A DNA stretch of 64,000 nt from Vibrio qingdaonensis (GTDB lineage: Bacteria; Pseudomonadota; Gammaproteobacteria; Enterobacterales; Vibrionaceae): the NCBI RefSeq assembly GCF_026191675.1, contig NZ_JAKRRY010000010.1:1-64000 (forward strand), in the 5' to 3' direction. The stretch's first letter is position 1, and every line of letters begins with the position of its first letter. Below are positions 9,773 to 20,291 of the stretch, in pieces. Below the pieces are notes generated by a model that ran no database searches, was not told the origin of the DNA, and saw only the letters and a list, made by a program, of their open reading frames with translations. Both the position numbers and the translations under genes were made by a program.

Positions 9773-11797
9773 GTGAAGAGTTGGCTTAAGAAAAGTACTT
9801 GGTTATTGATGGGGAGCCTGTTGGCGGTCCCAGTCGTCTCTGCCAATGAATTTAGCGCCAGTTTCAAAGGAACAGATATACAAGAGTTCATTAATATCGT
9901 TGGTCGTAATCTCGATAAAACGATCATTGTTGATCCGTCTGTGCGTGGCAAAGTGGATGTTCGAAGTTATGACGTCTTGAGTGAAGAGCAATATTACAGC
10001 TTCTTCTTAAATGTACTCGAAGTCTATGGCTACGCTGTTGTTGAAATGGATAACAACATCCTCAAAGTCATTAAAGCGAAAGACGCAAAAACGTCAGCGA
10101 TTCCTGTTGTAGGGGATAACGACACGGCCAAAGGTGATAGCGTTATTACTCGTGTGGTTGCCGTTCGAAATGTCTCGGTGCGTGAATTGTCTCCGTTACT
10201 AAGACAATTAAATGACAATGCTGGTGCGGGTAACGTCGTGCATTATGATCCTGCCAACATCATCTTAATTACCGGGCGCGCAGCCGTGGTAAACCGCCTT
10301 GCCGATATCATTCGCCGCGTTGACCAAGCGGGGGATAAAGAGATTGAAGTGGTTGAGCTGCAAAATGCTTCTGCCGCAGAAATGGTTCGTATCGTTGATG
10401 CATTAAACAAAACCACGGATGCTAAAAATACCCCAGCATTCTTGCAGCCTAAGCTGGTGGCCGATGACCGCACCAACTCTATTCTTATCTCGGGTGATCC
10501 GAAAGTTCGTAAGCGCTTACGTAGCCTTATTAGTCAGCTTGATGTTGAAATGGCAACTAAGGGCAATAACCGAGTGCAATACCTTCGTTATGCTAAGGCT
10601 GAAGATTTGGTCGAAGTATTAAAAGGCGTATCGGATAATCTGCAGAAAGAAAAGCAGTCGGGTGGTAAATCAACCTCGAATGCTAATCGAGCAGAAGTGA
10701 TGATCGCAGCCCATGCCGATACCAATGCGTTAGTCCTTACTGCGCCGCCAGATATTATGAAAGCACTATTAGAAGTGATTTCTCAACTGGATATCCGTCG
10801 GGCTCAAGTATTGATTGAAGCCTTGATTGTTGAGTTAGCGGACGTTGATGGTGCGAACCTTGGTGTGCAATGGGGTAATGCGACGAGCGGCAGTGTAGTT
10901 CAATTCTCGAATACCGGAGCCTCAATTGGCAGCGTCATGGTTGGTATGGAAGATGCCAAAGATAAGACGACGACAGAAACACGTACTGATGCTAACGGCA
11001 ATCCTTATAATGTTGAAACCAAAACATCGGGCGATTACACCAAGCTTGCCAGTGCGCTTGGTGGTGTGCAAGGTGCCGCAGTGGGGATTGCATTAGGAGA
11101 TTGGACCGCGTTAATTACCGCCGTGTCGAGTACGTCTAATTCAAACATTCTGTCCTCGCCAAGTATTACTGTCATGGATAATGGTGAAGCGTCATTCATT
11201 GTTGGTGAAGAAGTGCCCGTCTTGACGGGTTCTACGGCAGGATCGAACAACAGTAACCCATTCCAAACGGTTGAACGTAAAGAAGTCGGCATTAAGCTCA
11301 AAGTCGTGCCACAAATTAACGAAGGTAATTCGGTTCAATTAACCATTGAACAAGAAGTATCTAACGTATTGGGTGCGAGTGGTGCTGTAGATGTACGATT
11401 TGCGAAGCGTCAGCTCAATACGTCAGTGATGATTCAAGATGGTCAGATGCTGGTGTTAGGTGGTTTGATTGATGAGCGTGCAGCAGAGAGTGAATCTAAA
11501 GTACCTTTCTTAGGCGATATCCCTTATTTAGGGCGTTTGTTCACTTCAACCAGTACTACGGTTGAGAAAAAGAACCTGATGGTCTTTATCAAGCCGACCA
11601 TTATCCGTGATGGGATTACGGCTGACGGTTTGACGCAGCGTAAGTATAACTATATTCGTGCAGAACAGTTGTTTAAAGCGGATCAAGGCTTGAAGTTGAT
11701 GGACGATGGTTATATCCCAGTACTGCCTGAATTTGGGGAAACCACACGTTACCCATCTGAAATTCAAGCCTTTATTGAGCAAATGGATACTAAGTAA
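9773..11797 (+). CDS. gspD: T2SS outer-membrane secretin GspD (EpsD)
   Basis: Forms the multimeric outer-membrane channel of the T2SS. The 674-residue protein starts at GTG 9773, preceded by AGGGAG at 9761-9766. This start gives a clean signal peptide ([10 protein letters not shown]..., cleavage after VVSA before NEFSASFKG); an upstream ATG at 9698 would bury it. Periplasmic N0-N3 domains occupy roughly residues 25-330. The C-terminal secretin domain includes the gate-region GEEVPVLTG and the [14 protein letters not shown] signature. A final S-domain-like tail ([13 protein letters not shown]...) suggests pilotin-dependent targeting; the pilotin gene is not in this window. The stop overlaps the gspE start (TAATG). 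Confidence 0.97.
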   Translation: MKSWLKKSTWLLMGSLLAVPVVSANEFSASFKGTDIQEFINIVGRNLDKTIIVDPSVRGKVDVRSYDVLSEEQYYSFFLNVLEVYGYAVVEMDNNILKVIKAKDAKTSAIPVVGDNDTAKGDSVITRVVAVRNVSVRELSPLLRQLNDNAGAGNVVHYDPANIILITGRAAVVNRLADIIRRVDQAGDKEIEVVELQNASAAEMVRIVDALNKTTDAKNTPAFLQPKLVADDRTNSILISGDPKVRKRLRSLISQLDVEMATKGNNRVQYLRYAKAEDLVEVLKGVSDNLQKEKQSGGKSTSNANRAEVMIAAHADTNALVLTAPPDIMKALLEVISQLDIRRAQVLIEALIVELADVDGANLGVQWGNATSGSVVQFSNTGASIGSVMVGMEDAKDKTTTETRTDANGNPYNVETKTSGDYTKLASALGGVQGAAVGIALGDWTALITAVSSTSNSNILSSPSITVMDNGEASFIVGEEVPVLTGSTAGSNNSNPFQTVERKEVGIKLKVVPQINEGNSVQLTIEQEVSNVLGASGAVDVRFAKRQLNTSVMIQDGQMLVLGGLIDERAAESESKVPFLGDIPYLGRLFTSTSTTVEKKNLMVFIKPTIIRDGITADGLTQRKYNYIRAEQLFKADQGLKLMDDGYIPVLPEFGETTRYPSEIQAFIEQMDTK

Positions 11798-13293
11798 TGG
11801 CAGAGACAGTGGCGTTTCGCCCGTTAGTTACCCGATTGCCATTTAGCTTTGCCAATCGGTTCAAGGTGGTATTTGAAGCCAGTGAATCTGCGGCGGTATT
11901 GTTTTACGTTGAGCCATTGGCACTGAATGCTTTGCAAGAAGTGAAACGTGTTTATCGACAAACATTTGAGTTAAAGCCTCTACCAGCTGAACAGTTTGAA
12001 GCGAAATTGACCCAGGCTTACCAACGGGACTCTTCGGAAGCGAGGCAGTTAATGGAAGATATCGGCGCAGATAGCGACGATTTCTTCTCATTAGCCGAAG
12101 AGCTGCCACAAGATGAGGATTTGCTCGAGTCGGAAGATGATGCACCCATTATCAAATTGATCAACGCGATGTTAGGTGAAGCAATTAAGGAAGGCGCATC
12201 GGATATTCATATTGAGACCTTTGAAAAAGTGCTCTCTATTCGCTTCCGTGTCGATGGTGTATTACGTGATGTGTTGGCGCCGAGCCGAAAATTGGCGCCG
12301 TTATTAGTGTCACGTGTTAAGGTCATGGCGAAGCTTGATATCGCAGAGAAGCGAGTACCTCAAGATGGTCGTATCTCATTACGAATTGGTGGGCGTGCCG
12401 TCGATGTGCGTGTTTCCACTATGCCTTCTTCGCATGGTGAACGCGTTGTGATGCGATTGTTGGACAAAAATGCGACACGTCTCGATTTGCATAGCTTAGG
12501 GATGACTGCGACCAATCATGATCACTTCCGTAAACTTATCCAAAGACCTCATGGCATTATTCTGGTGACAGGTCCAACCGGGTCGGGTAAGTCGACGACC
12601 CTGTATGCTGGCCTGCAAGAAATCAATAGCAATGAACGCAACATTCTAACGGTCGAAGACCCGATTGAGTTTGATATAGATGGGATTGGTCAGACGCAAG
12701 TTAACCCTAAAGTGGACATGACGTTTGCTCGAGGATTGCGGGCGATTTTGCGTCAGGATCCAGATGTTGTGATGGTTGGTGAGATTCGAGATCTTGAAAC
12801 CGCCCAAATCGGTGTTCAAGCATCATTGACGGGTCACTTAGTGATGTCGACGCTACATACTAATACCGCAGTGGGTGCCATTACTCGTATGCGAGATATG
12901 GGTATCGAGCCGTTTCTGATCTCCTCTTCTTTACTTGGCGTACTCGCGCAACGCTTGGTGCGTACTTTGTGTAAAGATTGCAAAGTCCCTTACCAAGCCG
13001 ATACGCAAACCAAAAAGTTATTTGAAATGGCAGAGACTGAGGAATTAGTCTTACATAAAGCGGTAGGCTGTGAAAAATGTAATCAAAAAGGCTACCGAGG
13101 ACGAACGGGTATTCATGAGCTCTTGATTATTGATGATGAGGTACAAACCTTGATTCATAATGAGGCGGGTGAGCAAGCCATTGAAAAAGAAGTGCGAAAC
13201 TACACGCCGAGCATCCGAGATGACGGATTGAGTAAGGTTAAGCGCGGTATTACCTCACTGGAAGAGGTAATGCGAGTGACAAAGGAAGCATAA
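11797..13293 (+). CDS. gspE: T2SS assembly ATPase GspE (EpsE)
   Basis: Cytoplasmic hexameric ATPase that powers pseudopilus assembly, docked through GspL and GspF. The 498-residue protein has Walker [11 protein letters not shown] (about residues 259-268), an Asp box [11 protein letters not shown]-type segment, Walker B in [12 protein letters not shown], and a His box ([14 protein letters not shown]). The tetracysteine zinc subdomain is complete: C392-x2-C395 and C425-x2-C428. The N-terminal about 100 residues are the GspL-binding region. ATG overlaps the gspD stop by one base, so translation is coupled; gspF follows with no gap. Confidence 0.98.
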   Translation: MAETVAFRPLVTRLPFSFANRFKVVFEASESAAVLFYVEPLALNALQEVKRVYRQTFELKPLPAEQFEAKLTQAYQRDSSEARQLMEDIGADSDDFFSLAEELPQDEDLLESEDDAPIIKLINAMLGEAIKEGASDIHIETFEKVLSIRFRVDGVLRDVLAPSRKLAPLLVSRVKVMAKLDIAEKRVPQDGRISLRIGGRAVDVRVSTMPSSHGERVVMRLLDKNATRLDLHSLGMTATNHDHFRKLIQRPHGIILVTGPTGSGKSTTLYAGLQEINSNERNILTVEDPIEFDIDGIGQTQVNPKVDMTFARGLRAILRQDPDVVMVGEIRDLETAQIGVQASLTGHLVMSTLHTNTAVGAITRMRDMGIEPFLISSSLLGVLAQRLVRTLCKDCKVPYQADTQTKKLFEMAETEELVLHKAVGCEKCNQKGYRGRTGIHELLIIDDEVQTLIHNEAGEQAIEKEVRNYTPSIRDDGLSKVKRGITSLEEVMRVTKEA

Positions 13294-14523
13294 GTGGCCG
13301 CATTTGAATACAAGGCTTTAAATGCCAAAGGCAAGCAGACCAAAGGGCTGATTGAGGGCGATAACGCAAGACAAGTGCGCCAGCGTCTCAAAGAGCAAGG
13401 GTTGATGCCAATAGATGTGGTCGAAGCAAGAAGCAAACCCACACGAAGCGCCAATGGAGAGTTGGCAAAACCAGCATTTAAGCGTGGTATAAGCACCCCA
13501 GACTTAGCTTTGATTACTCGACAGTTATCGACATTAGTGCAGTCGGGTATGCCACTTGAAGAGTGTTTAAAAGCGGTGTCTGAGCAATCTGAAAAGCCAC
13601 GTATTCGAACAATGTTGGCGGCGATTCGCTCTAAAGTAACGGAAGGCTACACGTTGTCAGATAGCTTGGCGGATTACCCTCATGTATTTGATGAACTTTT
13701 TCGCTCGATGGTTTCAGCGGGGGAAAAGTCCGGACATTTAGACTCCATTTTAGAGCGCTTGGCTGATTACGCCGAAAACAGACAGAAGTTACGTTCAAAG
13801 CTGCAGCAAGCGATGATCTATCCCGTCGTGCTAGTGGTGTTTGCGGTGGCGATTGTCGCATTTCTACTGGCTGCGGTCGTCCCCAAAATTGTTGGGCAGT
13901 TTGTGCAAATGGGACAAGAGTTGCCGAAATCGACTCAGTTTCTTTTATCCTCAAGTGATTTCATTCAAAACTGGGGTATCGCACTACTGATTGGTTTTAT
14001 GCTGATAATGTACGCAATTAAAACCGCATTACGTCGTCCAGCCATACGGATGAAGTGGGATACTAAGGTACTTAGGCTGCCACTGATTGGAAAAATAGCC
14101 AGAGGGCTTAATACCTCCCGTTTTGCGAGAACACTAGCAATATGTACGTCTAGCGCCATTCCAATTTTAGATGGTATGAAGGTGTCTGTAGATGTGATGA
14201 CGAATCACTTTGCTAAGAAGCAAGTCTCGCTTGCTGCTGATAATGTGCGAGAAGGGGCAAGTTTACGCAAGGCGCTAGAGCAGACGAAACTGTTTCCACC
14301 TATGATGTTGCATATGATAGCAAGTGGTGAGCAGAGTGGTGAACTAGAGAGTATGCTCACTCGCGCCGCTGATAATCAGGACCAAAATTTTGAATCGACG
14401 ATCAACATTGCGCTAGGAATATTTACTCCCGCGCTCATCGCTTTGATGGCGGGTTTAGTATTGTTTATCGTAATGGCGACATTAATGCCAATACTGGCAA
14501 TGAACAATTTGATGTCTGGGTAA
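13294..14523 (+). CDS. gspF: T2SS inner-membrane platform protein GspF (EpsF)
   Basis: Polytopic platform protein that contacts GspE and GspL and is thought to couple ATP hydrolysis to pilin extrusion. The 409-residue protein has two homologous cytoplasmic T2SSF domains (about residues 70-190 and 270-395) and three membrane helices (about residues 170-192, 222-242 and 375-400). The GTG start at 13294 directly abuts the gspE stop codon, with AAGGAAG just upstream. Confidence 0.97.
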   Translation: MAAFEYKALNAKGKQTKGLIEGDNARQVRQRLKEQGLMPIDVVEARSKPTRSANGELAKPAFKRGISTPDLALITRQLSTLVQSGMPLEECLKAVSEQSEKPRIRTMLAAIRSKVTEGYTLSDSLADYPHVFDELFRSMVSAGEKSGHLDSILERLADYAENRQKLRSKLQQAMIYPVVLVVFAVAIVAFLLAAVVPKIVGQFVQMGQELPKSTQFLLSSSDFIQNWGIALLIGFMLIMYAIKTALRRPAIRMKWDTKVLRLPLIGKIARGLNTSRFARTLAICTSSAIPILDGMKVSVDVMTNHFAKKQVSLAADNVREGASLRKALEQTKLFPPMMLHMIASGEQSGELESMLTRAADNQDQNFESTINIALGIFTPALIALMAGLVLFIVMATLMPILAMNNLMSG

Positions 14524-14549
14524 TCTAACCACGTAGACAGCATGATATT

Positions 14550-14570
14550 ACCTCGTTTACGAGGTGTTTT
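14550..14570 (+). terminator. Stem-loop between gspF and gspG
   Basis: acctcg and cgaggt pair around a TTTA loop and are followed by GTTTT. It sits in the largest gap of the T2SS operon, 15 bases before the gspG start. It could be a leaky terminator/attenuator or a 5' stabiliser of a processed gspG message. Confidence 0.5.
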
Positions 14571-14584
14571 CCTTGGAGTACTAG

Positions 14585-15028
14585 ATGAAACAGAAAATGA
14601 AAAAACAAGCAGGCTTCACCTTGCTAGAAGTGATGGTCGTTGTGGTTATTTTGGGTGTGTTAGCCAGCTTTGTTGTACCTAATCTATTAGGTAATAAAGA
14701 AAAGGCCGATCAGCAAAAAGCGATTACCGACATTGTCGCGCTAGAAAACGCGTTGGACATGTATAAGTTGGATAACAGTATTTATCCAACAACGGATCAA
14801 GGGCTAGAAGCGTTAGTGACGAAACCTGGCAATCCAGAGCCTCGCAATTATCGTGATGGTGGTTATATTCGCCGTCTACCTAACGATCCTTGGGGCAATG
14901 ATTATCAATACTTGAGTCCTGGTGACAAAGGAACGATTGACGTGTTCACGCTTGGTGCTGATGGCCAAGAGGGTGGTGAAGGTGCTGCAGCCGATATTGG
15001 CAACTGGAATCTTCAAGACTTTCAGTAA
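14585..15028 (+). CDS. gspG: T2SS major pseudopilin GspG (EpsG)
   Basis: Main subunit of the periplasmic pseudopilus that pushes substrates through GspD. The 147-residue prepilin has a basic leader ending at G10, and the mature protein starts F11 with the invariant Glu at +5 (FTLLE). The hydrophobic helix VMVVVVILGVLASFVV follows. The C-terminal region (YRDGGYIRRLPNDPWGNDYQY and the TLGADG-type loop) matches the calcium-binding major pseudopilin. Processing needs a prepilin peptidase (PilD/VcpD type) that is not in this window. RBS GGAG at 14575-14578. The gene is bracketed by stem-loops on both sides, unlike the other pseudopilin genes. Confidence 0.98.
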   Translation: MKQKMKKQAGFTLLEVMVVVVILGVLASFVVPNLLGNKEKADQQKAITDIVALENALDMYKLDNSIYPTTDQGLEALVTKPGNPEPRNYRDGGYIRRLPNDPWGNDYQYLSPGDKGTIDVFTLGADGQEGGEGAAADIGNWNLQDFQ

Positions 15029-15035
15029 TACGTAA

Positions 15036-15065
15036 GATAACAGAGCGTGTGAGCGCTCTGTTATC
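15036..15065 (+). terminator. Strong stem-loop between gspG and gspH
   Basis: A perfect 12-bp stem (gataacagagcg with cgctctgttatc) and a 6-base loop start 8 bases after the gspG stop. No T-run follows, so it looks more like a 3' RNA-stabilising element or partial attenuator than a full terminator. It would let gspG be expressed above the minor pseudopilin genes. Confidence 0.6.
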
Positions 15066-15081
15066 AATGAAGTGGTAATCG

Positions 15082-15684
15082 ATGCGTCCTTTTCAGTCCT
15101 TTCGTTCAGGTTTTACGTTACTAGAGATACTTTTAGTCTTAGTGCTGCTTTCGCTTAGTGCGGTGGCTGTGATTGCGTCGATACCGCCGAAACAAGATAA
15201 TCAAATTAAAGAAGAGGCTCAGCGCTTATTCCAAAGACTTCAGCTGTTCAACGAAGAAGCAATGTTGGCTGGCAAGGATTTTGGAATCAGAGTTGATGAA
15301 GAACAGCGCCGATATGTGTTTTTGGAACTCAAGCCGGAAGGCTGGGACAAAATATCATTAAAGACGATCCCTGATGAGGTCACACTTCCGGATGGGTTAA
15401 CCATTAAGCTTGATTTGAGTAATGGCGTCTGGGGTGTGGATGACCGACTTTTTGAGCCGACATCTCTATTTGATGACGAGATGTTTGCGGATGTCGAAAA
15501 GAAGAAAAAACCAGAGAAACCACCGCAAATTTTCATATTGTCGAGCGGTGAGTTTACCCCTGGCGTTTTTGTTCTAGCACCGGAAAATCGCGCTAAGAAA
15601 GACCTCACGTGGCATATTCAAATCCAAGAAAATGGCTTGGTACAAGCAATGGATGATAGGGATTGGAACGATGAAAAGCGTTAG
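15082..15684 (+). CDS. gspH: T2SS minor pseudopilin GspH (EpsH)
   Basis: Minor pseudopilin near the tip of the pseudopilus. The 200-residue prepilin has the cleavage site after G10 and mature start FTLLE (Glu at +5), then a hydrophobic helix (ILLVLVLLSLSAVAVIA). The C-terminal half holds the usual beta-rich GspH domain with ILSSGEFTPGVFVL. A lysine/proline-rich insert (about residues 136-145) lies before the last strands. The start ATG follows a weak GAAGTGG. The 3' end overlaps gspI by 14 bases. Confidence 0.95.
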   Translation: MRPFQSFRSGFTLLEILLVLVLLSLSAVAVIASIPPKQDNQIKEEAQRLFQRLQLFNEEAMLAGKDFGIRVDEEQRRYVFLELKPEGWDKISLKTIPDEVTLPDGLTIKLDLSNGVWGVDDRLFEPTSLFDDEMFADVEKKKKPEKPPQIFILSSGEFTPGVFVLAPENRAKKDLTWHIQIQENGLVQAMDDRDWNDEKR

Positions 15685-16024
15685 GGGTATGACACTGCTG
15701 GAGGTGTTGGTTGCCTTGGCTATTTTTGCCACCGCTGCGATTTCTGTCATTCGCTCGGTTTCTCAGCATATTAACACTTTAAGTTATCTAGAAGAGAAAA
15801 CCTTCGCTGCGATGGTCGTTGATAATCAAATGGCGAAAGTCATGCTTAATAGCGGCACCTTAAAAGCTGCGAATGGCAAAGAGAAGCTAGCTGGGCGTGA
15901 ATGGTTTTGGCGTGTTACGCCTGTCAAAACATCGGATAACTTACTGAAAGCGTTTGATGTCAGCGTGGCGACCGATAAAAAATCGAGCCCAATTGTGACC
16001 GTAAGGAGTTACGTTGCAAACTAG
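15671..16024 (+). CDS. gspI: T2SS minor pseudopilin GspI (EpsI)
   Basis: Minor pseudopilin that forms the tip complex with GspJ and GspK. The ATG at 15671 gives a 117-residue protein with a normal short leader cut after G6, mature start MTLLE (Glu at +5) and helix VLVALAIFATAAISVI. An upstream in-frame ATG at 15632 would give an overlong leader and is less likely. It overlaps gspH by 14 bases and gspJ by 11 bases. Confidence 0.94.
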   Translation: MKSVRGMTLLEVLVALAIFATAAISVIRSVSQHINTLSYLEEKTFAAMVVDNQMAKVMLNSGTLKAANGKEKLAGREWFWRVTPVKTSDNLLKAFDVSVATDKKSSPIVTVRSYVAN

Positions 16025-16730
16025 TCGCAACGGGGCGCCTTCACGCGGATTTACCTTAATTGAAGTCTTAGTGGCGATGGCGATCTTCGCAAGTTTGAGT
16101 GTCGCTGCTTATCAGGTTGTGAATCAAGTACAGCGCAGTAATGAGCTATCTCAAGAACGCAGTGCTCGACTACAAGAAATCCAGCGGGCTTTTGTCTACC
16201 TAGATAGTGACTTTAGGCAGATTGCCTTACGACAATTTCGACACGAAGGTGAAGCACCATTATCTGCTCTGATGATATGGCAGCAGAATTTGCTCGACTC
16301 GGATAGTAAAGGGGTACTCTTTACCCGTTTAGGTTGGATGAACCCGCAAAGCCAATTTCCTAGAGGTGAGGTGGCGAAGATAGGCTACCGCCTGAAAGAC
16401 GACAAATTAGAAAGGCTATGGTGGCGTTATCCCGATACCAGCGTGGGAGAGCTACCCGTTATCTTGCCGATTCTGACGAAAGTGAATACTTTCGAACTGC
16501 GGTTCTATAATGGCGATTCGTGGTCAAAAGAGTGGCAGCAAGAACTGACTTTACCTCAAGCGGTGGAAGTCACGTTGGAGCTCGAAGACTACGGTGAAAT
16601 TACCCGAATTTATTTGACGCCGAATGGCACAATCAATACCTCTTCGTCAGCAGGAGGCAATGCCAATCAAGGTGGCGGTTCGAGTCAAGGTGAGGGCAGT
16701 AATGATGCCAACCAAGGGAGTGGTGGGTGA
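16014..16730 (+). CDS. gspJ: T2SS minor pseudopilin GspJ (EpsJ)
   Basis: Tip-complex minor pseudopilin. The 238-residue protein has the prepilin site after G12 and mature FTLIE followed by [16 protein letters not shown]. The start is a TTG (16014), supported by AAGGAG at 16003-16008 and lying inside the gspI stop region. The folded domain ends near residue 205 ([11 protein letters not shown]). After it comes a tail of about 30 residues made almost only of Gly, Ser, Asn and Gln, which looks disordered and is a species-variable feature. The stop overlaps the gspK start. Confidence 0.94.
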   Translation: MQTSRNGAPSRGFTLIEVLVAMAIFASLSVAAYQVVNQVQRSNELSQERSARLQEIQRAFVYLDSDFRQIALRQFRHEGEAPLSALMIWQQNLLDSDSKGVLFTRLGWMNPQSQFPRGEVAKIGYRLKDDKLERLWWRYPDTSVGELPVILPILTKVNTFELRFYNGDSWSKEWQQELTLPQAVEVTLELEDYGEITRIYLTPNGTINTSSSAGGNANQGGGSSQGEGSNDANQGSGG

Positions 16731-17761
16731 TGAAAAAAGTGCATGGTCATTCATCATCTCAAAAAGGTGTCGCGTTGATCGTGATATTGTTGTTATTGGC
16801 GATCATGGTGTCGATTGCGGCGACGATGTCGGAGCGCTTATTTAGCCAGTTTACCCGCGCGAATAGTCAGATTAATTACCAGCAAGCCTATTGGTACTCT
16901 ATTGGGGTTGAGGCTCTCGCCACCGTCGCGATTAAAGAGAGTTTTAAAGACAATAAAGACAGCATTAACCTTAATCAGCCATGGGCAATTGATGAGCGAA
17001 CCTATCCGCTAGACTATGGTGAAGCGACCGGGCGTATTGTCGACATGCAGTCATGCTTTAACATCAACGCATTGTCGAGTATTGCCCCAACGGCCAATAG
17101 CACCGAGAAGCCTTTTTTGGTGCGTTTTTTTCAGCGATTGCTGGAGCAGTATGATGTGGAAAATTACCAAGCTGAGCAGATAGCAGATTCGACGTGGGAG
17201 TTCGTCAATAAAGAAACGACGGTGCGGTCTGTATCGGGTGTGGGTGATAGTTATTATGAATCGTTATCCCCCGCTTATGTGACCGCCAATGGTTTATTGG
17301 CAGATAGCTCCGAATTACGGGCCATTAATCAAGTGATGGGGGATGTTACGCTGCGCTTAGGATCGGCGATTTGCGCGCTTCCAGCTTCGACGTGGCAATT
17401 GAACGTCAATACACTCGCCCCGGAGAATACCGATATATTGGTTGCACTTTTTGCGCCTAACCTATCGCGCGAGAATGCGTTGCAATTATTGGAGAATCGC
17501 CCATTTGACGGTTGGTCAGGGGTGGACAAGTTTCTTGCGGAATCACAAATGGGTAGTGTGGATGAAAATACCCGTAAACAAGCGTCGCCGTATATATCTG
17601 TAGACAGTGTGTATTTTGAACTTGATGCTCAGGTTGTGGTGGATGAATCACGGCTGAGATTGAGAACGTTATTTTATAGCAAAGATAGAGAAGATCTGAC
17701 GGTGGTACGTCGTCGATTTGGAGGATTGAGTGAGCGAGTTCTTAACCGTTCGACTGAATAG
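16730..17761 (+). CDS. gspK: T2SS minor pseudopilin GspK (EpsK)
   Basis: Largest minor pseudopilin, which caps the pseudopilus tip. The 343-residue protein has a prepilin-like leader ending in QKG before [14 protein letters not shown]. As usual for GspK, the Glu normally at +5 is absent. The body contains the NINALSS and [11 protein letters not shown] helical segments of the family. ATG 16730 is chosen with AAGGGAG at 16714-16720; a GTG one codon earlier is equally in frame. It overlaps gspJ by one base and gspL by 32 bases. Confidence 0.95.
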   Translation: MKKVHGHSSSQKGVALIVILLLLAIMVSIAATMSERLFSQFTRANSQINYQQAYWYSIGVEALATVAIKESFKDNKDSINLNQPWAIDERTYPLDYGEATGRIVDMQSCFNINALSSIAPTANSTEKPFLVRFFQRLLEQYDVENYQAEQIADSTWEFVNKETTVRSVSGVGDSYYESLSPAYVTANGLLADSSELRAINQVMGDVTLRLGSAICALPASTWQLNVNTLAPENTDILVALFAPNLSRENALQLLENRPFDGWSGVDKFLAESQMGSVDENTRKQASPYISVDSVYFELDAQVVVDESRLRLRTLFYSKDREDLTVVRRRFGGLSERVLNRSTE

Positions 17762-18965
17762 TCAACCTAATAGCCCAGTATGTTGGGCGGTGTGGTCGAC
17801 TGGACAAAAGGAAGTGATTGCCAGTGGTGAGCTGGAAAGTCTTGAGCAGCTGGAAACAATAAAAGAGTACGCTCAACAAAGAGTGACTTTATTACTGTTG
17901 TGCTCCCAAGACGTTCATTTCTCCGAAGTAGAGATCCCGGCAGGGGGAGCGCGTCAGTTTGAGACGATGTTGCCTTACTTAGTTGAGGATGACATTGCCC
18001 AAGATGTCGATGACTTACATTTTTCGATACTGCATAAGCACAATGGTAAAGCGGTAGTTTGTGCCGTGGACCGCGCGTATTTACTGCAAATACTAGCGTG
18101 CTTTTTAGAGTGTGGTATTGACGTTAAGAAAGTCGTGCCCGATGTATTAGCTCTGCCAGAATCCAAGCATATTAGTGCGCTTGAATTAAATGAACAGTGG
18201 CTATTTCGAACCAGTCAGTGGCGAGGAATGACGGTAGATCAGCACTGGCTTGGCGCTGCGATTGACTCTGATTACCTAACCTCAATGTCAGAGGAAGGCG
18301 AAGTTGATGTCATCACAGTTGATGTTTATTCCCAACCTTGTGAAGAGATGAAGGCTGATTCGACCCATATCACGTGGCAGTTTGCGCCGATTGAAATGCC
18401 GATGGCGCTGTTATCGCAAGGTGCTATTGATAGCCAAGCAACGTTATTAACGGGTGAGTTAAAGCCGAAAGCCTCATTTGTTAAGCACTGGAATATTTGG
18501 CGTAAAGTGGCGGTTGCTACGGTGATTTTGCTGGTTGCGCTTATTGCAGAACAGGTGGTTTTGGTGAGTCAGTACGAATCACAAGCGACGGCATACCGAG
18601 CGGAGAGCGAACGTATTTTTCGCACGGTATTCCCAGATAAGCAACGAATACCCACAGTAAGCTATCTTAAAAGGCAAATGCAAGATGAGTTAACCAAGCT
18701 TGGTGGCTCTGGTATGTCTAGTACCTCAGCATTGGAATGGTTAGCTAAATTGCCTAATACCGTCGGTCAAGTGAACGGAATGCAGGTCATCAGCTTTACC
18801 TATGATGGTAATCGTAATGAAGTTCGCTTAAGCGTGACAAGCCGTGATTTTGAGAGCTTTGAATCGGCTAAGGTCAAATTAGAAACGCAGTTTGATGTTT
18901 CACAGGGGCCACTGAATCGAAACGGTGAGTTGGTGATGGGTAATTTTGTGTTGAAGAAGAAGTAG
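17730..18965 (+). CDS. gspL: T2SS inner-membrane protein GspL (EpsL)
   Basis: Bitopic platform protein whose cytoplasmic actin-like domain recruits the ATPase GspE and whose periplasmic domain pairs with GspM. In the 411 residues, the cytoplasmic domain covers about residues 1-245, one membrane helix lies at about 255-275 ([20 protein letters not shown]), and a ferredoxin-like periplasmic domain lies at about 320-411. GTG start inside the end of gspK, with GGAGG (17720-17724) 5 bases before it. Confidence 0.95.
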   Translation: MSEFLTVRLNSQPNSPVCWAVWSTGQKEVIASGELESLEQLETIKEYAQQRVTLLLLCSQDVHFSEVEIPAGGARQFETMLPYLVEDDIAQDVDDLHFSILHKHNGKAVVCAVDRAYLLQILACFLECGIDVKKVVPDVLALPESKHISALELNEQWLFRTSQWRGMTVDQHWLGAAIDSDYLTSMSEEGEVDVITVDVYSQPCEEMKADSTHITWQFAPIEMPMALLSQGAIDSQATLLTGELKPKASFVKHWNIWRKVAVATVILLVALIAEQVVLVSQYESQATAYRAESERIFRTVFPDKQRIPTVSYLKRQMQDELTKLGGSGMSSTSALEWLAKLPNTVGQVNGMQVISFTYDGNRNEVRLSVTSRDFESFESAKVKLETQFDVSQGPLNRNGELVMGNFVLKKK

Positions 18966-18973
18966 GTCATTAC

Positions 18974-19468
18974 ATGAAAGGATTATTATTGACGGCCCAA
19001 AGCTGGTGGATCTCAATTAGCCAGAGAGAGCAAAGGCTGATGATTGTCTGCTCTATTTTTTTGATTCTTGGTGTCATTTATTGGGGCATCCTCTCTCCTT
19101 TTGCTGTGCGAACAGAATTAGCTCAGTCACGTATACAATCGGAAAAGCAGTTGTTGTCTTGGGTAAAGGAGCAAGCCAATCACATTACCGAAAAACGTCA
19201 GGCTGGTGGTGTTGTTGTGTCAAAACAGGCGCTTAACCAAATTATCACCTCATCCACGGGGCGTTTTAATATTGAACTTATTCGTATGCAGCCTCGCGGG
19301 GAAGAGCTACAAGTTTGGATCAAACCGATACCGTTTGAGTTTTTTGTTAACTGGTTATTCTATCTGCAAGAAACCCATGGTGTGAACGTAGAGATTATGG
19401 ACATAGATAAAGCGGACCAAAGTGGTGTTATCGAAGTGAACCGCTTGCAGTTTAAGCGAGGGGGCTAA
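18974..19468 (+). CDS. gspM: T2SS inner-membrane protein GspM (EpsM)
   Basis: Small bitopic partner of GspL that stabilises the platform. The 164-residue protein has one membrane helix at about residues 22-42 (LMIVCSIFLILGVIYWGIL) followed by a periplasmic ferredoxin-like domain. Length and position between gspL and gspN are typical. ATG lies 8 bases after the gspL stop with only a weak AGG ribosome-binding site. Confidence 0.94.
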   Translation: MKGLLLTAQSWWISISQREQRLMIVCSIFLILGVIYWGILSPFAVRTELAQSRIQSEKQLLSWVKEQANHITEKRQAGGVVVSKQALNQIITSSTGRFNIELIRMQPRGEELQVWIKPIPFEFFVNWLFYLQETHGVNVEIMDIDKADQSGVIEVNRLQFKRGG

Positions 19469-20227
19469 ATGAAACGAGTGATAAAGTATATCGCGTTGTT
19501 CACGGCTGTCTTTTTCGCTAGTGTGATTTATCACACGCCTGCTCAAGTGCTATTAAGCGCAGCACCCTTGCCATCTAATTTGGTGATTAGCGGTGTTCAA
19601 GGAACGATATGGCAGGGTCGGGCACAGAGTGTAAGTTATCAGCGTCAGCAAGTCGGCGAGGTGAGTTGGCGTTTTTCATGGTCGAGCATACTGACGCTTT
19701 CTCCTGAATACGCGGTTCGCTTTGGTCGTGGTAGTGCTCTGGGGCTTGCAGGGAAAGGCAACATAGGTGTAAATTTCTCTGGTCCTTATATTCATACCTT
19801 ACTGGCATCTCTGCCAGCAGAAAGCATTCTTGATATTTATACGCCCCCTGTTCCTATTAATGCTGGTGGTCAAGTGGAGCTAGCAATACGCTCTATGCAG
19901 TATCAATCACCATGGTGTGGTAGTGGTGATGGTTCATTATCATGGAATGCAGGATATGTGGAAACGCCAGTCGGGAGCTTAAGTTTTGGACCAACAGTGG
20001 TTGATATGACTTGCAGCGACAGTACGATTAAAGCCAGCGGTGCTCAAAATAGTGCACAAGTATCCAGCGAGTTTACAGGTGAATTAAAGGCGAATCGTCA
20101 GTATCAAACTCAAGCTTGGTTTAAACCCGGATCGGACTTTCCGACTTCCATGCAACAACAACTTAAATGGTTCGGTAACCCCGATAATCAGGGGCGTTAT
20201 TCTTTTAATTATCAAGGACGCTTTTAA
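19469..20227 (+). CDS. gspN: T2SS accessory protein GspN (EpsN)
   Basis: Last gene of the operon, and in many species dispensable for secretion. The 252-residue protein has an N-terminal anchor/signal segment (about residues 5-22) and a beta-rich periplasmic body with repeated short strands; one CxGSGDG-type and one TCSD Cys may pair. ATG immediately follows the gspM stop codon, with GAGGGGG upstream. A terminator follows at 20292-20317. Confidence 0.93.
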   Translation: MKRVIKYIALFTAVFFASVIYHTPAQVLLSAAPLPSNLVISGVQGTIWQGRAQSVSYQRQQVGEVSWRFSWSSILTLSPEYAVRFGRGSALGLAGKGNIGVNFSGPYIHTLLASLPAESILDIYTPPVPINAGGQVELAIRSMQYQSPWCGSGDGSLSWNAGYVETPVGSLSFGPTVVDMTCSDSTIKASGAQNSAQVSSEFTGELKANRQYQTQAWFKPGSDFPTSMQQQLKWFGNPDNQGRYSFNYQGRF

Positions 20228-20291
20228 GTCGTTTAATGATGAGGGCTTATAGGGGCGAGTCATGAGGTGAAAGCCACGATGACATAATGAT

